Of a stretch of 64,000 nucleotides of DNA, positions 30,601-39,139 are shown piece by piece. The position numbers and the translations under genes were made by a program. Position 1 is the stretch's first letter; each line of letters starts with the position of its first letter. Source of the DNA: Nothophaeocryptopus gaeumannii (lineage: Eukaryota; Ascomycota; Dothideomycetes; Mycosphaerellales; Mycosphaerellaceae); contig JASISA010000010.1 in the NCBI GenBank assembly GCA_031771865.1, forward strand, positions 1,612,001-1,676,000, written 5' to 3'. The notes under the pieces are model-generated. The model was given only the letters and a program-made list of their open reading frames with translations, was not told where the DNA came from and did no database searches.

Positions 30601-31188
30601 AACAACACCATTGGCCTGAGGTGGCTGCGAAGAAGGCATCTCAACCATCTTGTTGAGAGTCTCGTTTAAATCGCCAAAGCACTGCTGGGCCAAGCGCGCA
30701 ACCATGGTGCCCATGGGCTTGTTGGAATCAGTAGTCCGCCATGACTGGTCGAGTTCTGGGGGTGTCGGGAGACTCGCAGCTGCCATTTGGAGATCGTCAC
30801 TATTGCTCTGGCCGTTCACCGCTGCTGCCGGCTGGCTTTGCGCGTGGATGCCATTGGGTAACGGACCATGCGTAGTAGGATGAAATGCTCCGTTGGCCTG
30901 CGGCGCGGATTGCATTTCCGCAAAGTCGCGCTTCTGCGGCAGCTTCCCTTCTTGAGCTTGACTGCGGTCTTTCTTCAGGTCTTGCGACCCGACAGCTCCT
31001 TGTTGATCCATCATCAGCCGGCCGGGCATTGCCTCGTGATGTCCCGCTGCCGGCTGCTCGTTCACCTCTCCGCTCCGTCGCGCACCACCAGCGCCCAGCG
31101 CCTCCACAGCCTTCTCGTCGTGAGCTCCGCTTGCGTGCGCTATGGTGGGTGGTATTTCCTTTATGTTGCAGTCATGTCTTTGAGCCAC
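27691..31188 (-). CDS. MED14: Mediator complex subunit 14
   Basis: A single exon, 1165 aa. After about 200 disordered residues the MED14 N-terminal domain is clear: ALMDFANNQRDRFVKTLVLSDWARN, then VWQRAQEQASRNCINFVGI and PLTAKQLLKTLQSMNVILTTRL (quoted in parts). The following segments (FKIANGRATFRVPDEFEVDL, LRFLFSPTPNLTGDVL) are diagnostic of MED14/Rgr1. The C terminus is a Gln/Pro/Ser-rich tail that ends KVKQEIIELD, a SUMO-type VKQE motif. MED14 is the backbone that links head, middle and tail modules of Mediator for RNA polymerase II transcription in the nucleus. The length is typical for filamentous fungi. It is divergent from APC2, with 535 bp between start codons. Confidence 0.93.
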   Translation of the reverse strand: MAQRHDCNIKEIPPTIAHASGAHDEKAVEALGAGGARRSGEVNEQPAAGHHEAMPGRLMMDQQGAVGSQDLKKDRSQAQEGKLPQKRDFAEMQSAPQANGAFHPTTHGPLPNGIHAQSQPAAAVNGQSNSDDLQMAAASLPTPPELDQSWRTTDSNKPMGTMVARLAQQCFGDLNETLNKMVEMPSSQPPQANGVVPHALDTSEHSVSRKRALMDFANNQRDRFVKTLVLSDWARNEQDMARLIDISVWQRAQEQASRNCINFVGITKHDMNRAKMPNPNIEGAMELLATGKSSKTPDLGYIQPTPLTAKQLLKTLQSMNVILTTRLNLHEDLPAHFNDFKIANGRATFRVPDEFEVDLSVADEDPTSPFYFIDLRFLFSPTPNLTGDVLRAELEVRTNTALAGKGLKGCYDLLHNFVLMHKINALRAQSWSLAADRYFDCLQTDFTRRVLTLQYWKTQPGPKSWIEVGISTGKQKGRRSRHPPTPQHSVRWFRRGEEVKDESIRIDWQKLDLEAVLADVTAKQASWTFRQIKDQLMALGGPDSKLDVQLISSERQCEECVLRLSFPGLRSPVTIQFEPISGQLSISPPTKHATSVEHRLNSDANADAAKMLAGLLCRLVDELIVQAANLAGWQRLNDIRLVNNSNSKTILAGHVIRRAVYRCSQGWGEQWALYITFSPTGTKWWIVRYDNQADQQGRPVRLILNAYELLHIDALDTEAGLSRRTMLKIADQAEAEVSFAVLTQQLAASDIAHRIDKLGDAPSSAHRTWDEHRPTMAIYFTFSPSSNKSLPKQQRRIFPHADWIRLTHRGVKPQGAGAAQVRHELRITVDAQNFKSLQEHLTTGGPSNDIAMSETGALALSLRSPFGQPFTEQINDRLETCKRLNMYVSDIKNFGYKCTKLSMSHICFTYDQLRGYGATALLNEGGSSRIKLEPSGANPHYRIRTFLEQAFNKRTDTMSPFLLALKSTLPLLCAMDAVEVVSPGIFHPRSFGQYGVIYSAPAPVCRFDIAPAQPKTNAKGEKEMFYRCSIDLDKPKVEIKDDLKHALLDFSRTGTDASFRNAHGWWGNRKGGFVAHTSGIREALQKLDETVRRFGENGAGPVKKQESTPAPDVKPSIAASKPTSTAKPAQGKPSAQQQQRPSGSNQSAGRAQQQSKVKQEIIELD

Positions 31189-31723
31189 GCTACCTTACAC
31201 ACTCTGCGCCGAGAGGTCGAATGCGCTCGCCCGGTGCGCGTTTTATCGAGGACTACCGTACAAGGTAAAGCCGTCGTGGAGAAAGTAGCGCGCTTCGATG
31301 CGTGCTGCGGTGGTGATCGTCGTCGGAGCAGGTATCGGCGGCCGCTGGTGCTATTCGGCTCGGAGTCGGGAGTAATGCTAGCGGAGGTCGATATGATCGT
31401 GTCGCGTGTCGCGCCTACATTCACTGCAGACCAGCAATGCGCGGGAGTGATATGTGCTCTTTTGGGTTGTGAATGTGCTGTCGATGTGCGCTGTTGTTCT
31501 CTTTTGCTCTTCGCTACTGTTGCCGCGAAGGATGACGATCAGGTCGTCGGCGAAGGCGCGACGGGATCTACGGCACGTGATCCTCGCTTATTCACTGTTG
31601 TCAGCCGAACCTTAACTCAATCGGCGCGTACTCCGCGACTTCTGCATCAAGAACATGAACGTGAACATCTGAACAACACTCTCACAGCTCTCACAGCATC
31701 ACCGCTGATCACAATAATGCTCG
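31189..31723. other. Bidirectional promoter, MED14 / APC2
   Basis: 535 bp between the ATGs of two essential divergent genes. Open frames here extend from neither gene. A CACGTGAT E-box-like site is seen at about 31574. Confidence 0.5.
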
Positions 31724-34426
31724 ATGGCGGCGGCAAGTGTTCATCCGGGGTCGTCAAGCCTCCATGACAGCATCTTCAGCTCTGTCTTCCCACCCAAGAC
31801 GCACACCACCGCCACACCCGAAGCGACTCCGAACATTGGAACGTTAGCATCGCCAGGAACCGCCTTCGGAGGCTTCAATGTTTCTCATAGCGACCCCGCT
31901 GATGAAGCGGTTCGTTTTACTCGGGCCTGGAGCACCGTGACGCGGTTCCTCACATTATCACCTGGAGTCGACGGAAACCCTCGAAGTCTTTCGTCTTCTC
32001 CTCATGTGCAGGACGCTTTCAACTTACTCCTAGACTCCGACGCCACGCGAAAGCAACTTTTGGATTGGTACCTCCATGAGATATCAACTCATTTCCGACA
32101 CTTTGTCGTTCCGGAGCTCTTTGTCTGGCAGAATCCCGTTGTGATTGCTAATGCGCGCAACGCACTTTCGTCCACCGTTCGGGTGCTACAACACGCACAG
32201 CACATCTATTTCTCTTGCGCCAGTGGAGCACCGGAGCATATTCAGACATTCTTCGAGCAGACCAAACGAGATTTCCATGTTCTAGTCCTGCACTCAGTGC
32301 CACGTCAGACGCTTCAGAAGACTCTCGCCAGTTACCTCTTCCAAGTCATGCAGGATAGCTTAGCGCAAACGTCCGACCCATCACACTGCCTGACCCAAGA
32401 TCGGTGCCGATGCGCAGTCACGTTCGATCTGAATGCGCTCGCCCAGCTGCAAGATGTGGGCCTTGGTGGGAGCCAAGGTGAGCGGGCCTTTGCTCACGCA
32501 GTGCATCGTATCCTCCAAGGGCCTGCTATTGAGCGGCGATGCTTTCAAGTCGATTGGAGCGGAAGGAGCTGCGTCACCGAGAGACTGCGTACATGGGTGC
32601 ATGAGAGACTGGTCCCCGCTCTTGAGCGAGCAGTTGCGACCCTGGCTGGCAAACCTTCGATGAAGCTCCCAGTCCAGCAATTCGTGTCTGCCGCTGTTAA
32701 CAGCTTCGGTCGACATCGAGTGAATTCTCTTTTCGACTATGTCAGCACTTTTCCCTCTAGCCAAGGAGCCGTGCTTGACATCAAAGAGTATCTGAATGCT
32801 AACGGCTCATCTGAGAAAGCTCACCTGTGCTCAAGCTTCACGGACCAGATCCAGCGTAGGCTGTTTCACGCCGGCGCTAGCACGACTGAGATACTTAGCG
32901 TGTACATCAGTGTCATCGATGTTTTCCGACTGCTGGACTCTCGGGGCGTTCTGCTTGAGAAAGTAGCTATTCCGATTCGCAGCTATCTTCGGAGTAGAGA
33001 GGACACTGTTTCAACGATTGCTGCAAGCTTTCTGGCTGACTTCGGCACTGACATCTTTGAAGTGGATCACGAAAAGGTGTGCATCGATATCGCCAAAGCA
33101 GTTGCAACCTCAGCAGTCGATGCGCAGGAGGACCGAATGCCGAACTGGAATGATATGCAATGGATGCCAGATCCGATAGACGCTGGACCGAACTACAAGT
33201 CATCAAAGTCTGACGACGTTGTGGCCTACATACTTGGACTTTTCGAGCCGGACGACTTCATCAAGGCGTTTTCTACTGCATTCGGCCAGCACTTGCTGCA
33301 AACAAAAGATCGCGATTTCATCAAGGAGACCAAAGTCATTGAGCTTCTCAAGTCTCGACTTGATGCGACCAGACTACAGCATGCGGAGGTCATGCTCAAA
33401 GACATGCGTGAGTCCGCGCACTTGAATCGTCGTTTGAATCCGCAACATTACCAGACTAAGCCTACGAATATGCCCACGCCAAAAGAGATTCAAGCTGCTT
33501 TACCGGAAGATGGCATTACCCTGAACTCACTATATGAGATGTTCAAGACACGCATAGACGGCAGGCAATTTCAGGCGACACTCAAACTCGTTGCACTTCG
33601 CCGGGACGACCTTTACTTTCCGAAGCGTACAAGGTTGCCTGCTGAACGTGCCAAAGAGGTCGCAAAGGGAGACCCGGTTGAGATGCAATTCGAGGCCAAA
33701 ATCATATCATTCTACTTCTGGCCACAGCTTCGCGACGGCGACTTCAAGGTACCAGAGCAAGTCCGGCGCCACAAGCGGAGATACGAACAAGCTTTCGCAG
33801 GCACGACTGGTCAGCGGAAGCTAGTATGGAACCCTGCCTTAGACACTACCGATCTTAAATTGGACCTGCCAGACAGAATCGTGGAGGAGAACGGGGTCGA
33901 AGTGTGGAAGGCAAGCATCGTGGACGCCTTCTCCACTGAACGCCAGAACAATGCCGATGTGCCACCACTTCATTACAACGAGGACGAGGGCCTGTCTGTA
34001 CAGGATCTCGTCGACGCCTTGTGCATGCCGGAGGACTATGTTCAAAGTGGCATTAGCTTTTGGATCAGTAAGCGTGTCCTGTATGAGAAATCTGGTGGCA
34101 GATACGCTGTGCTTGACCGTCTCGACATGGATGTACAATACATCGCAGAGCCCTCTCAACTTGACGTCGACGATGGAGGTGCGATCATGTCCGAAATGGC
34201 CATGTTACGGCAGAATGCTTCTACCTTCCAGACTTTCATTGGAGAGATGCTGCGTAATGGTGGCGCTAAAGAGATTGGGGGTATGATGGGTATCACGAAT
34301 GTTATGAAGATGGTCCTGCCAACCTTCACGTATGGCGATGAAGAGGTGAAGTGGCTGCTAGAGGATATGGAGAGCCGCAGTGAGGTTGTGAGGAAGGGTG
34401 AGACTTGGACTGTCGTGGCTAAATGA
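31724..34426 (+). CDS. APC2: Anaphase-promoting complex subunit 2 (cullin family)
   Basis: A single exon, 900 aa, starting MAAASVHPGSSS. The long N-terminal helical region is followed by the cullin homology domain, recognised from DIKEYLNANG, TDQIQRRLFHAGASTTEIL, SVIDVFRLLDSRGVLLEKV and IRSYLRSREDTVSTIAASF (APC2-specific wording of the cullin repeat). Then come VEMQFEAKIISFYFWPQL and the C-terminal winged-helix domain (SVQDLVDALCMPEDYVQSG). APC2 is the scaffold of the APC/C ubiquitin ligase, binds the RING subunit APC11, and drives cyclin and securin destruction in mitosis. The length is usual for ascomycetes. The start fits the frame; no upstream in-frame ATG is better. Confidence 0.92.
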   Translation: MAAASVHPGSSSLHDSIFSSVFPPKTHTTATPEATPNIGTLASPGTAFGGFNVSHSDPADEAVRFTRAWSTVTRFLTLSPGVDGNPRSLSSSPHVQDAFNLLLDSDATRKQLLDWYLHEISTHFRHFVVPELFVWQNPVVIANARNALSSTVRVLQHAQHIYFSCASGAPEHIQTFFEQTKRDFHVLVLHSVPRQTLQKTLASYLFQVMQDSLAQTSDPSHCLTQDRCRCAVTFDLNALAQLQDVGLGGSQGERAFAHAVHRILQGPAIERRCFQVDWSGRSCVTERLRTWVHERLVPALERAVATLAGKPSMKLPVQQFVSAAVNSFGRHRVNSLFDYVSTFPSSQGAVLDIKEYLNANGSSEKAHLCSSFTDQIQRRLFHAGASTTEILSVYISVIDVFRLLDSRGVLLEKVAIPIRSYLRSREDTVSTIAASFLADFGTDIFEVDHEKVCIDIAKAVATSAVDAQEDRMPNWNDMQWMPDPIDAGPNYKSSKSDDVVAYILGLFEPDDFIKAFSTAFGQHLLQTKDRDFIKETKVIELLKSRLDATRLQHAEVMLKDMRESAHLNRRLNPQHYQTKPTNMPTPKEIQAALPEDGITLNSLYEMFKTRIDGRQFQATLKLVALRRDDLYFPKRTRLPAERAKEVAKGDPVEMQFEAKIISFYFWPQLRDGDFKVPEQVRRHKRRYEQAFAGTTGQRKLVWNPALDTTDLKLDLPDRIVEENGVEVWKASIVDAFSTERQNNADVPPLHYNEDEGLSVQDLVDALCMPEDYVQSGISFWISKRVLYEKSGGRYAVLDRLDMDVQYIAEPSQLDVDDGGAIMSEMAMLRQNASTFQTFIGEMLRNGGAKEIGGMMGITNVMKMVLPTFTYGDEEVKWLLEDMESRSEVVRKGETWTVVAK

Positions 34427-34954
34427 TATTGCCAAAGTAGGTGACATGAAGCATCACTTCGCTGATATGACAGAATATACCACGAATGGCACGCGCCTCC
34501 CCAGATATCAACGCAAACCCATCGCAACTCTCACCGAACGTTTCTGCAAACCAGAGCCTGACGTTGGAGCACATCGGACCGGGCAACTGGGGTCGAGACG
34601 CCAATGTACTCCGGGGTTTGACGGCATCTCCTCAATTGGTCCGGCCCGCATGCTTGCGGCCACGCTGAGCAAGGATGCCGATAAGCAGCTGGCAGCTTAT
34701 CGACGCTTGGATGTAACGTTACTCGAAACCTCCTACTGATAGATGTGCCACCGTCTTCTCCTTCAACGCACTGCTGCATGGTCAGGCGCAGGATGCGCCG
34801 ATCGGGCAAGCTTTTCTTCTTCGGTGGTGCGGCGATGATAAGGTAGGTGAATCTTTCGTCTCTCTTAGTGTTTCTGATATAAACGCAAAACTAGTTGTCT
34901 ACCTGCACCTGGACTTGCAAGACCACAGCTCCTGGAGAGTCGTGCTTGGGCAGA
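34427..34954. other. Intergenic, nothing recognised
   Basis: The 3-prime flank of APC2 and the promoter of the MFS gene. Small open frames only. Confidence 0.45.
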
Positions 34955-36583
34955 ATGACAGACAGAAAAATCCCCGACATCGAATCGCGCACGCCCTCCG
35001 ACGGCCTTGAGCGAACAAAATCTATCACGACCGACTCGAAAGGCGACACCGTTGTAGGCAAGGAAGATGGCGAGACATTCACCATCGACAAGAAAGCCGA
35101 GCGCGCCTTGCTATGGAAGTTCGATCTGCGAATTCTACCCATCTTAACCATGATGTACCTCTTCAACTCCTTGGACAAGGCGAATCTGGGCAATGCGAAA
35201 ACGGCAGGTTTGGAGAAGGATCTGGGGTTTGCGGGCACGAACAAATACAACATTCTGCTCAGTATATTTTTCGTGCCGTACGTGCTCACAGCGCCATTTC
35301 TGGGTATTGCGGGAAAGAAGTTTGGCGCAAGTAGGGTGCTACCGTTGATGATGGGAACATTTGGGAGTCTGACGCTTCTCACGACCGCGGTTTTCAATTG
35401 GAGTGGATTGTTGGCATTAAGATGGTTTCTTGGTAAGTCGACTACCTTTTGAAGTGAAAATGGAGGGCTGATGTTGGTTACCAGGCATGGCCGAGTCCGC
35501 CTTCTTCCCTCTCGTGATCTACTACCAAACTCAATTCTACCGCCGTGGCGAACTCGCTCGCCGCCTCGCCATCTTTTACGCAGCCTCAAATATCGCCTAC
35601 GCTTTTGGTGGACTGCTAGCCTTCGGCGTCTTCCAGATCGAAGGTGGAGCACTACCTTCTTGGAAATACCTCTTCGCCATTGAAGGAAGCCTAACTATCT
35701 TCGGAGCCATCATCGCATTCACCTTCCTCCCGCGTTCCGCAGCTCATGCGAAATTCCTGAATGACGAAGAGAAGAAACTTGCATTTTACCGCATTCAGGT
35801 TGATTCGAGCGCGGTGGTAGAGGAGAAATTCAATTTGCGACAAGCGCTTGGGATTCTGAAACATCCTACTAGCTGGGTCATTCTGGCGATTGAGATGTGT
35901 CTGGGTATTCCGCTTCAATCTGTCGGCCTGTTTCTGCCACAGATTGTGGCAAGGCTCGGATACAGCACCATCAAGACGAACTTGTACACCGTTGCGCCAA
36001 ACTGCACTGGTGCTGTCATGCTTCTGATCCTGGCCTACAGTTCCGACTACACGAGATGGAGATTTCCCTTCATCGCGCTAGGATTTTTCTTCACCTTCTG
36101 CGGATTCATCATCTACGCGGCGATCGATGTGGAGACGCATCTTCACGTGGCATATTTTGCTTGTTTCATGATGGTACGTACCAACCTCACTCCTAAGCTC
36201 AGAACAGACATACTAACATCCCTCAGACATGGGGAACCTCTGCCCCCTCCGTAATCCTCGACGTCTGGTACAACAATAACATCGCCGACGAAAATCGCCG
36301 TGTTCTCCTCACATCGATCGGTGTTCCCGTTGCCAACATGATGGGTGTCGTCAGTTCCAACATTTTCCGAACTCAAGACGCCCCGAATTACATACCTGCA
36401 CTAGCGACGACGGCTGCGTTTGGGGCTTTGGGGATAATTTTGACGTTATTGCTGGGTGGATGGATGATCCTGGATAATAGAAGCAGGGATCGGAAGCAGG
36501 GGAGGAGATTGAGGGCGAAGGACGTTGCGACGGAGAGGTTGAAGGAGGGGCCGGATGCTGGGGAGTTTAGATGGTTTTATTAG
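34955..36583 (+). CDS. MFS transporter, anion:cation symporter (Dal5/Tna1-like)
   Basis: Three exons: 34955-35432, 35485-36173 and 36227-36583. The introns are 52 bp (GTAAGT...TACCAG) and 53 bp (GTACGT...CCTCAG, with a textbook TACTAAC branch site), giving 507 aa. The start at 34955 (MTDRKIPDIES) is preferred over 34895. About 60 soluble residues are followed by 12 predicted membrane spans: LRILPILTMMYLFNSLDKAN (span 1, with the family D-K-N), SIFFVPYVLTAPFLGI, a central cytosolic loop around SAAHAKFLNDEEK, and ALGIILTLLLGGWM near the end. The RWFLG/GMAESAFFP motif, split by intron 1, is typical of the ACS family, whose fungal members import allantoate, nicotinate, pantothenate and related anions. 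The substrate here cannot be read from sequence. It sits at the plasma membrane by family knowledge. Confidence 0.9.
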
Positions 36584-36883
36584 AGGAGGGATGTATGAGA
36601 TGTGAGTTCAACAAAAGTATATGCGACTATGCAAATGACATTACCGCCACCTCCCTCTCAGGCTCTCAAGACCATAGTCGGTACTGCTTTGCGGCGGCTT
36701 GTCAGCTTTGTGCCCTGGTAGAGACTGAGGCACATTCCAAAATCTGGTACGCGACTGAGTCATGTTGTGCTGAAAAGCTTCACACCTACCTTGACTGAAC
36801 GGAATACTTAGCAGGCTCGCGAATACTGACCACCAGCCGCGCTACTCTTCGCCACCCTGAAACGACCGCCCTTCGCAGCAAAA
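36584..36883. other. Intergenic
   Basis: 300 bp between two plus-strand genes. Nothing recognised. Confidence 0.4.
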
Positions 36884-37780
36884 ATGGCAGCCAGCCGCTT
36901 CATAGCCTACCAACGCCAACGAGCCAAGGCCCTCTCCGAAAAGCGCAGGAGAGATGAACTGCCACCTCATCTCCGCCCAGAACCCTTTGTTCCAATCCCA
37001 TACCGCCAATCCGACGGACTTACATTTTATCGCTTCTTCGACTTGCCGCGAGAGGTGCGCGATATGATTTACAGCTTCGCACTTACCCAAGTGTGCGAAA
37101 ATATTCAACTGTGCCTCGGGAACAATCTGAATATTGATGGACCTTGTGAAGCGAGAATTCATGAGTTGAGGGAAGTGGAACTGGAGAAAGATTCGTCTGT
37201 GAGACGGATGTATCATGGATTGAGTGCTATCTCTCCACAGGTCCGGCAGGAAGTGAAGGACGTCTCTCTCGACAGGAAAACATTTGAGGTCAATGTGATA
37301 GCCGATACGTTGGCGACGCCAAAGAAATCGAGAGCGAAAGATTGCGTCTGCTTCAGCCTTCTCGAGCATGCGAGAAAGGTCAAGGTCACGACGCTGTACG
37401 GTACAGAGGACTGGCCGATCATCACGATCAACATTCGGAAAGGGAGAGTTGAGAAGATTTGTTATCCTCCGGTGGATCCTTACGACGCTCTGAACCGGGA
37501 TCGACTGGCAGCATTCCTACGATGGCTTCGAAGAGCGTATGAGCCGATTTTCAAGAGGAGGTTGCGTGGAAAAGGAGGAATGACTTGGCGCGATTTTGAG
37601 GAGTTGGAGAAGTGCGTCAAGTACGCTGTAGAGAAGTGTCCGAAAACGATTGAGTACATGAATGCTCGTCCGCGGACGCCACCTAAGCCAAAAGGAGTGC
37701 GGAAGACGTGGGAGGTACGACGATTTACGTTGGCTGTTCATCGAGGGATTGCACTGCCGTATTGGTCTCGATGGCGGTGA
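36884..37780 (+). CDS. 2EXR/F-box-like fungal protein
   Basis: A single exon, 298 aa, start MAASRFIAYQRQRAKA (context AAAATGGC). After a basic, Arg/Lys-rich N terminus comes FFDLPREVRDMIYSFALTQ, the 2EXR/F-box-like motif common in filamentous fungi. Then there is a moderately conserved middle (LSAISPQVRQEVKDV) and a highly basic C-terminal half with W-R-rich segments. Proteins of this type are abundant in ascomycete genomes and mostly uncharacterised; a role as a ubiquitin-ligase adaptor is only suggested by the F-box-like motif. A second 2EXR reading frame lies 360 bp downstream on the opposite strand. Confidence 0.75.
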   Translation: MAASRFIAYQRQRAKALSEKRRRDELPPHLRPEPFVPIPYRQSDGLTFYRFFDLPREVRDMIYSFALTQVCENIQLCLGNNLNIDGPCEARIHELREVELEKDSSVRRMYHGLSAISPQVRQEVKDVSLDRKTFEVNVIADTLATPKKSRAKDCVCFSLLEHARKVKVTTLYGTEDWPIITINIRKGRVEKICYPPVDPYDALNRDRLAAFLRWLRRAYEPIFKRRLRGKGGMTWRDFEELEKCVKYAVEKCPKTIEYMNARPRTPPKPKGVRKTWEVRRFTLAVHRGIALPYWSRWR

Positions 37781-38138
37781 AGTGCCCCGGGCAGATTAAT
37801 CTCAGGCTTATGATGGACCTATGTGTTCTCAAGCGGAACGAGCTGAGAGGTAAAGGCTTCGCGGGGTCCGTGTGCTCTTGCGCTGATGGAGACACAGCAT
37901 AGTCATGATTATGAGCTACCCCAAGCATTTCGTGCGTAATTATGTACAGAGGTCGGAATGATTATTTCCAGTGCGTCTAGTGCTTTCCATAGAAGAATTA
38001 TGGGTTTCATATGAAGCTTTGTACATAACGCGGACGATGCCATCCCTTCGAAAGAGTGACTTCCCATGCATTTTGGTAGCGCTTCATTACATGCTTCGCA
38101 AGCCACGCTCCTCTTCTCAGGCCAGCAATCGCGTCTTT
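37781..38138. other. Intergenic between convergent 2EXR loci
   Basis: Nothing recognised. Confidence 0.4.
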
Positions 38139-38822
38139 TTAGATATGAGAATAGGCGTCTGGTCCACCATTATTAAAGCAGTAAACCCAGTATTTCTTCC
38201 AATCCTCAGCATCGGCAAAGATACGAAGCTGGAAGAGGCGACATGCGATAGTCTCCAGCAGCTGATTGGTGATGGCACCATCCGGAGAGGACGCCGTGTC
38301 CAGGTAGTGCTGCGCCAAGACTCTGCTTGTCTCAATATGTGTCTTCTGTGGTCCTCTTGCGTGTTCGTAGTAAGAGTCTTCCCGCGCGGTAATAGTGTAC
38401 TTTCTCATGCCATCCGTGATCGCCACCTCGACGCTGTAAGCGAGAAACATCCATGGGCAGGGCTCATAGACGATTTCCAAGTGCCGCACAAGGCTCAGCG
38501 CAAAGTCACAACTGCAGTGGCCCCTGAAAATCTTCGGATGTGCTCGGCCGTCACTGATTCAGTTGAGGTTTGCGCGGAATTTGCTCTCCTTGAAGAAGAC
38601 GCCCTGCACCTCGCGGATCTGCTTGCATGTCGCCCGAAGCGTCTTGAATGTGTCCGATGTATCGGCGAAGCAGGCGTTTCCAGTCTTGGTCTTGATGGGC
38701 CACATCTTACTTTTGTCGACAGTCGCTAGCTCGTATATCTCATTGCGTAGTTCGACAGCGAGGTCAAGGAAGCCAGTCTTGCTTTTGGCTGTCTCCGTGC
38801 GTAGCGGCGGCGGCGGCGCCAT
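38139..38822 (-). pseudogene. 2EXR/F-box-like gene interrupted by one in-frame TGA
   Basis: One frame from the ATG at 38822 (context CCACCATGGC) to a stop at 38139, 227 codons, is broken by a single TGA at 38561-38559. The first part (MAPPPPLRTETAKSK) carries the 2EXR motif FLDLAVELRNEIYELA and LRATCKQIREVQGVFF. After the TGA the same frame goes on with ISDGRAHPKIF, then SLVRHLEIVYEPC and AEDWKKYWVYCF, the usual second half of such proteins. No intron of suitable length removes the TGA. Options are a recent nonsense mutation, a sequencing error or stop-codon readthrough. The TGA is followed by A, and the TGA-CTA readthrough context is absent. Confidence 0.65.
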
Positions 38823-39139
38823 GGTGGAGGAGGCTATTGTACCTTGTCAGCAGCGCAGAAGCGAGAAGGGACGTAGTGCGTCACATACCTTTGCGTGATT
38901 GCGCGATGTTGTTGGCTGACCACGAAGGTTAGATCGGAGGACGAAGTTGATCAAATGTTGACAGTGCGCCAAACGCCAAGCCACTAAGCTTTCACATGCC
39001 AAACGGCTCGTCTAACGAAGCAGCAGATGAGGCAGGCACATAGGAAGCACACGAAAATGAAGTTCATACTAACCATATGGGTATCTCAAAGTCACACTCT
39101 CCATTACGCCATCACCTCTCACACAAATCCCCTCCTCCC
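38823..39139. other. Intergenic; likely 5-prime UTR intron
   Basis: On the minus strand, a GTATGT donor at 38889 and a GACAAG acceptor near 38842 bound a 48 bp segment just before the 2EXR ATG. It may be a leader intron. Nothing else recognised. Confidence 0.35.

Noticed and set aside
30868..31767. 299-codon plus-strand open frame overlapping MED14 and APC2
   Set aside because: It is antisense to the MED14 start and runs across the shared promoter; a shadow frame.
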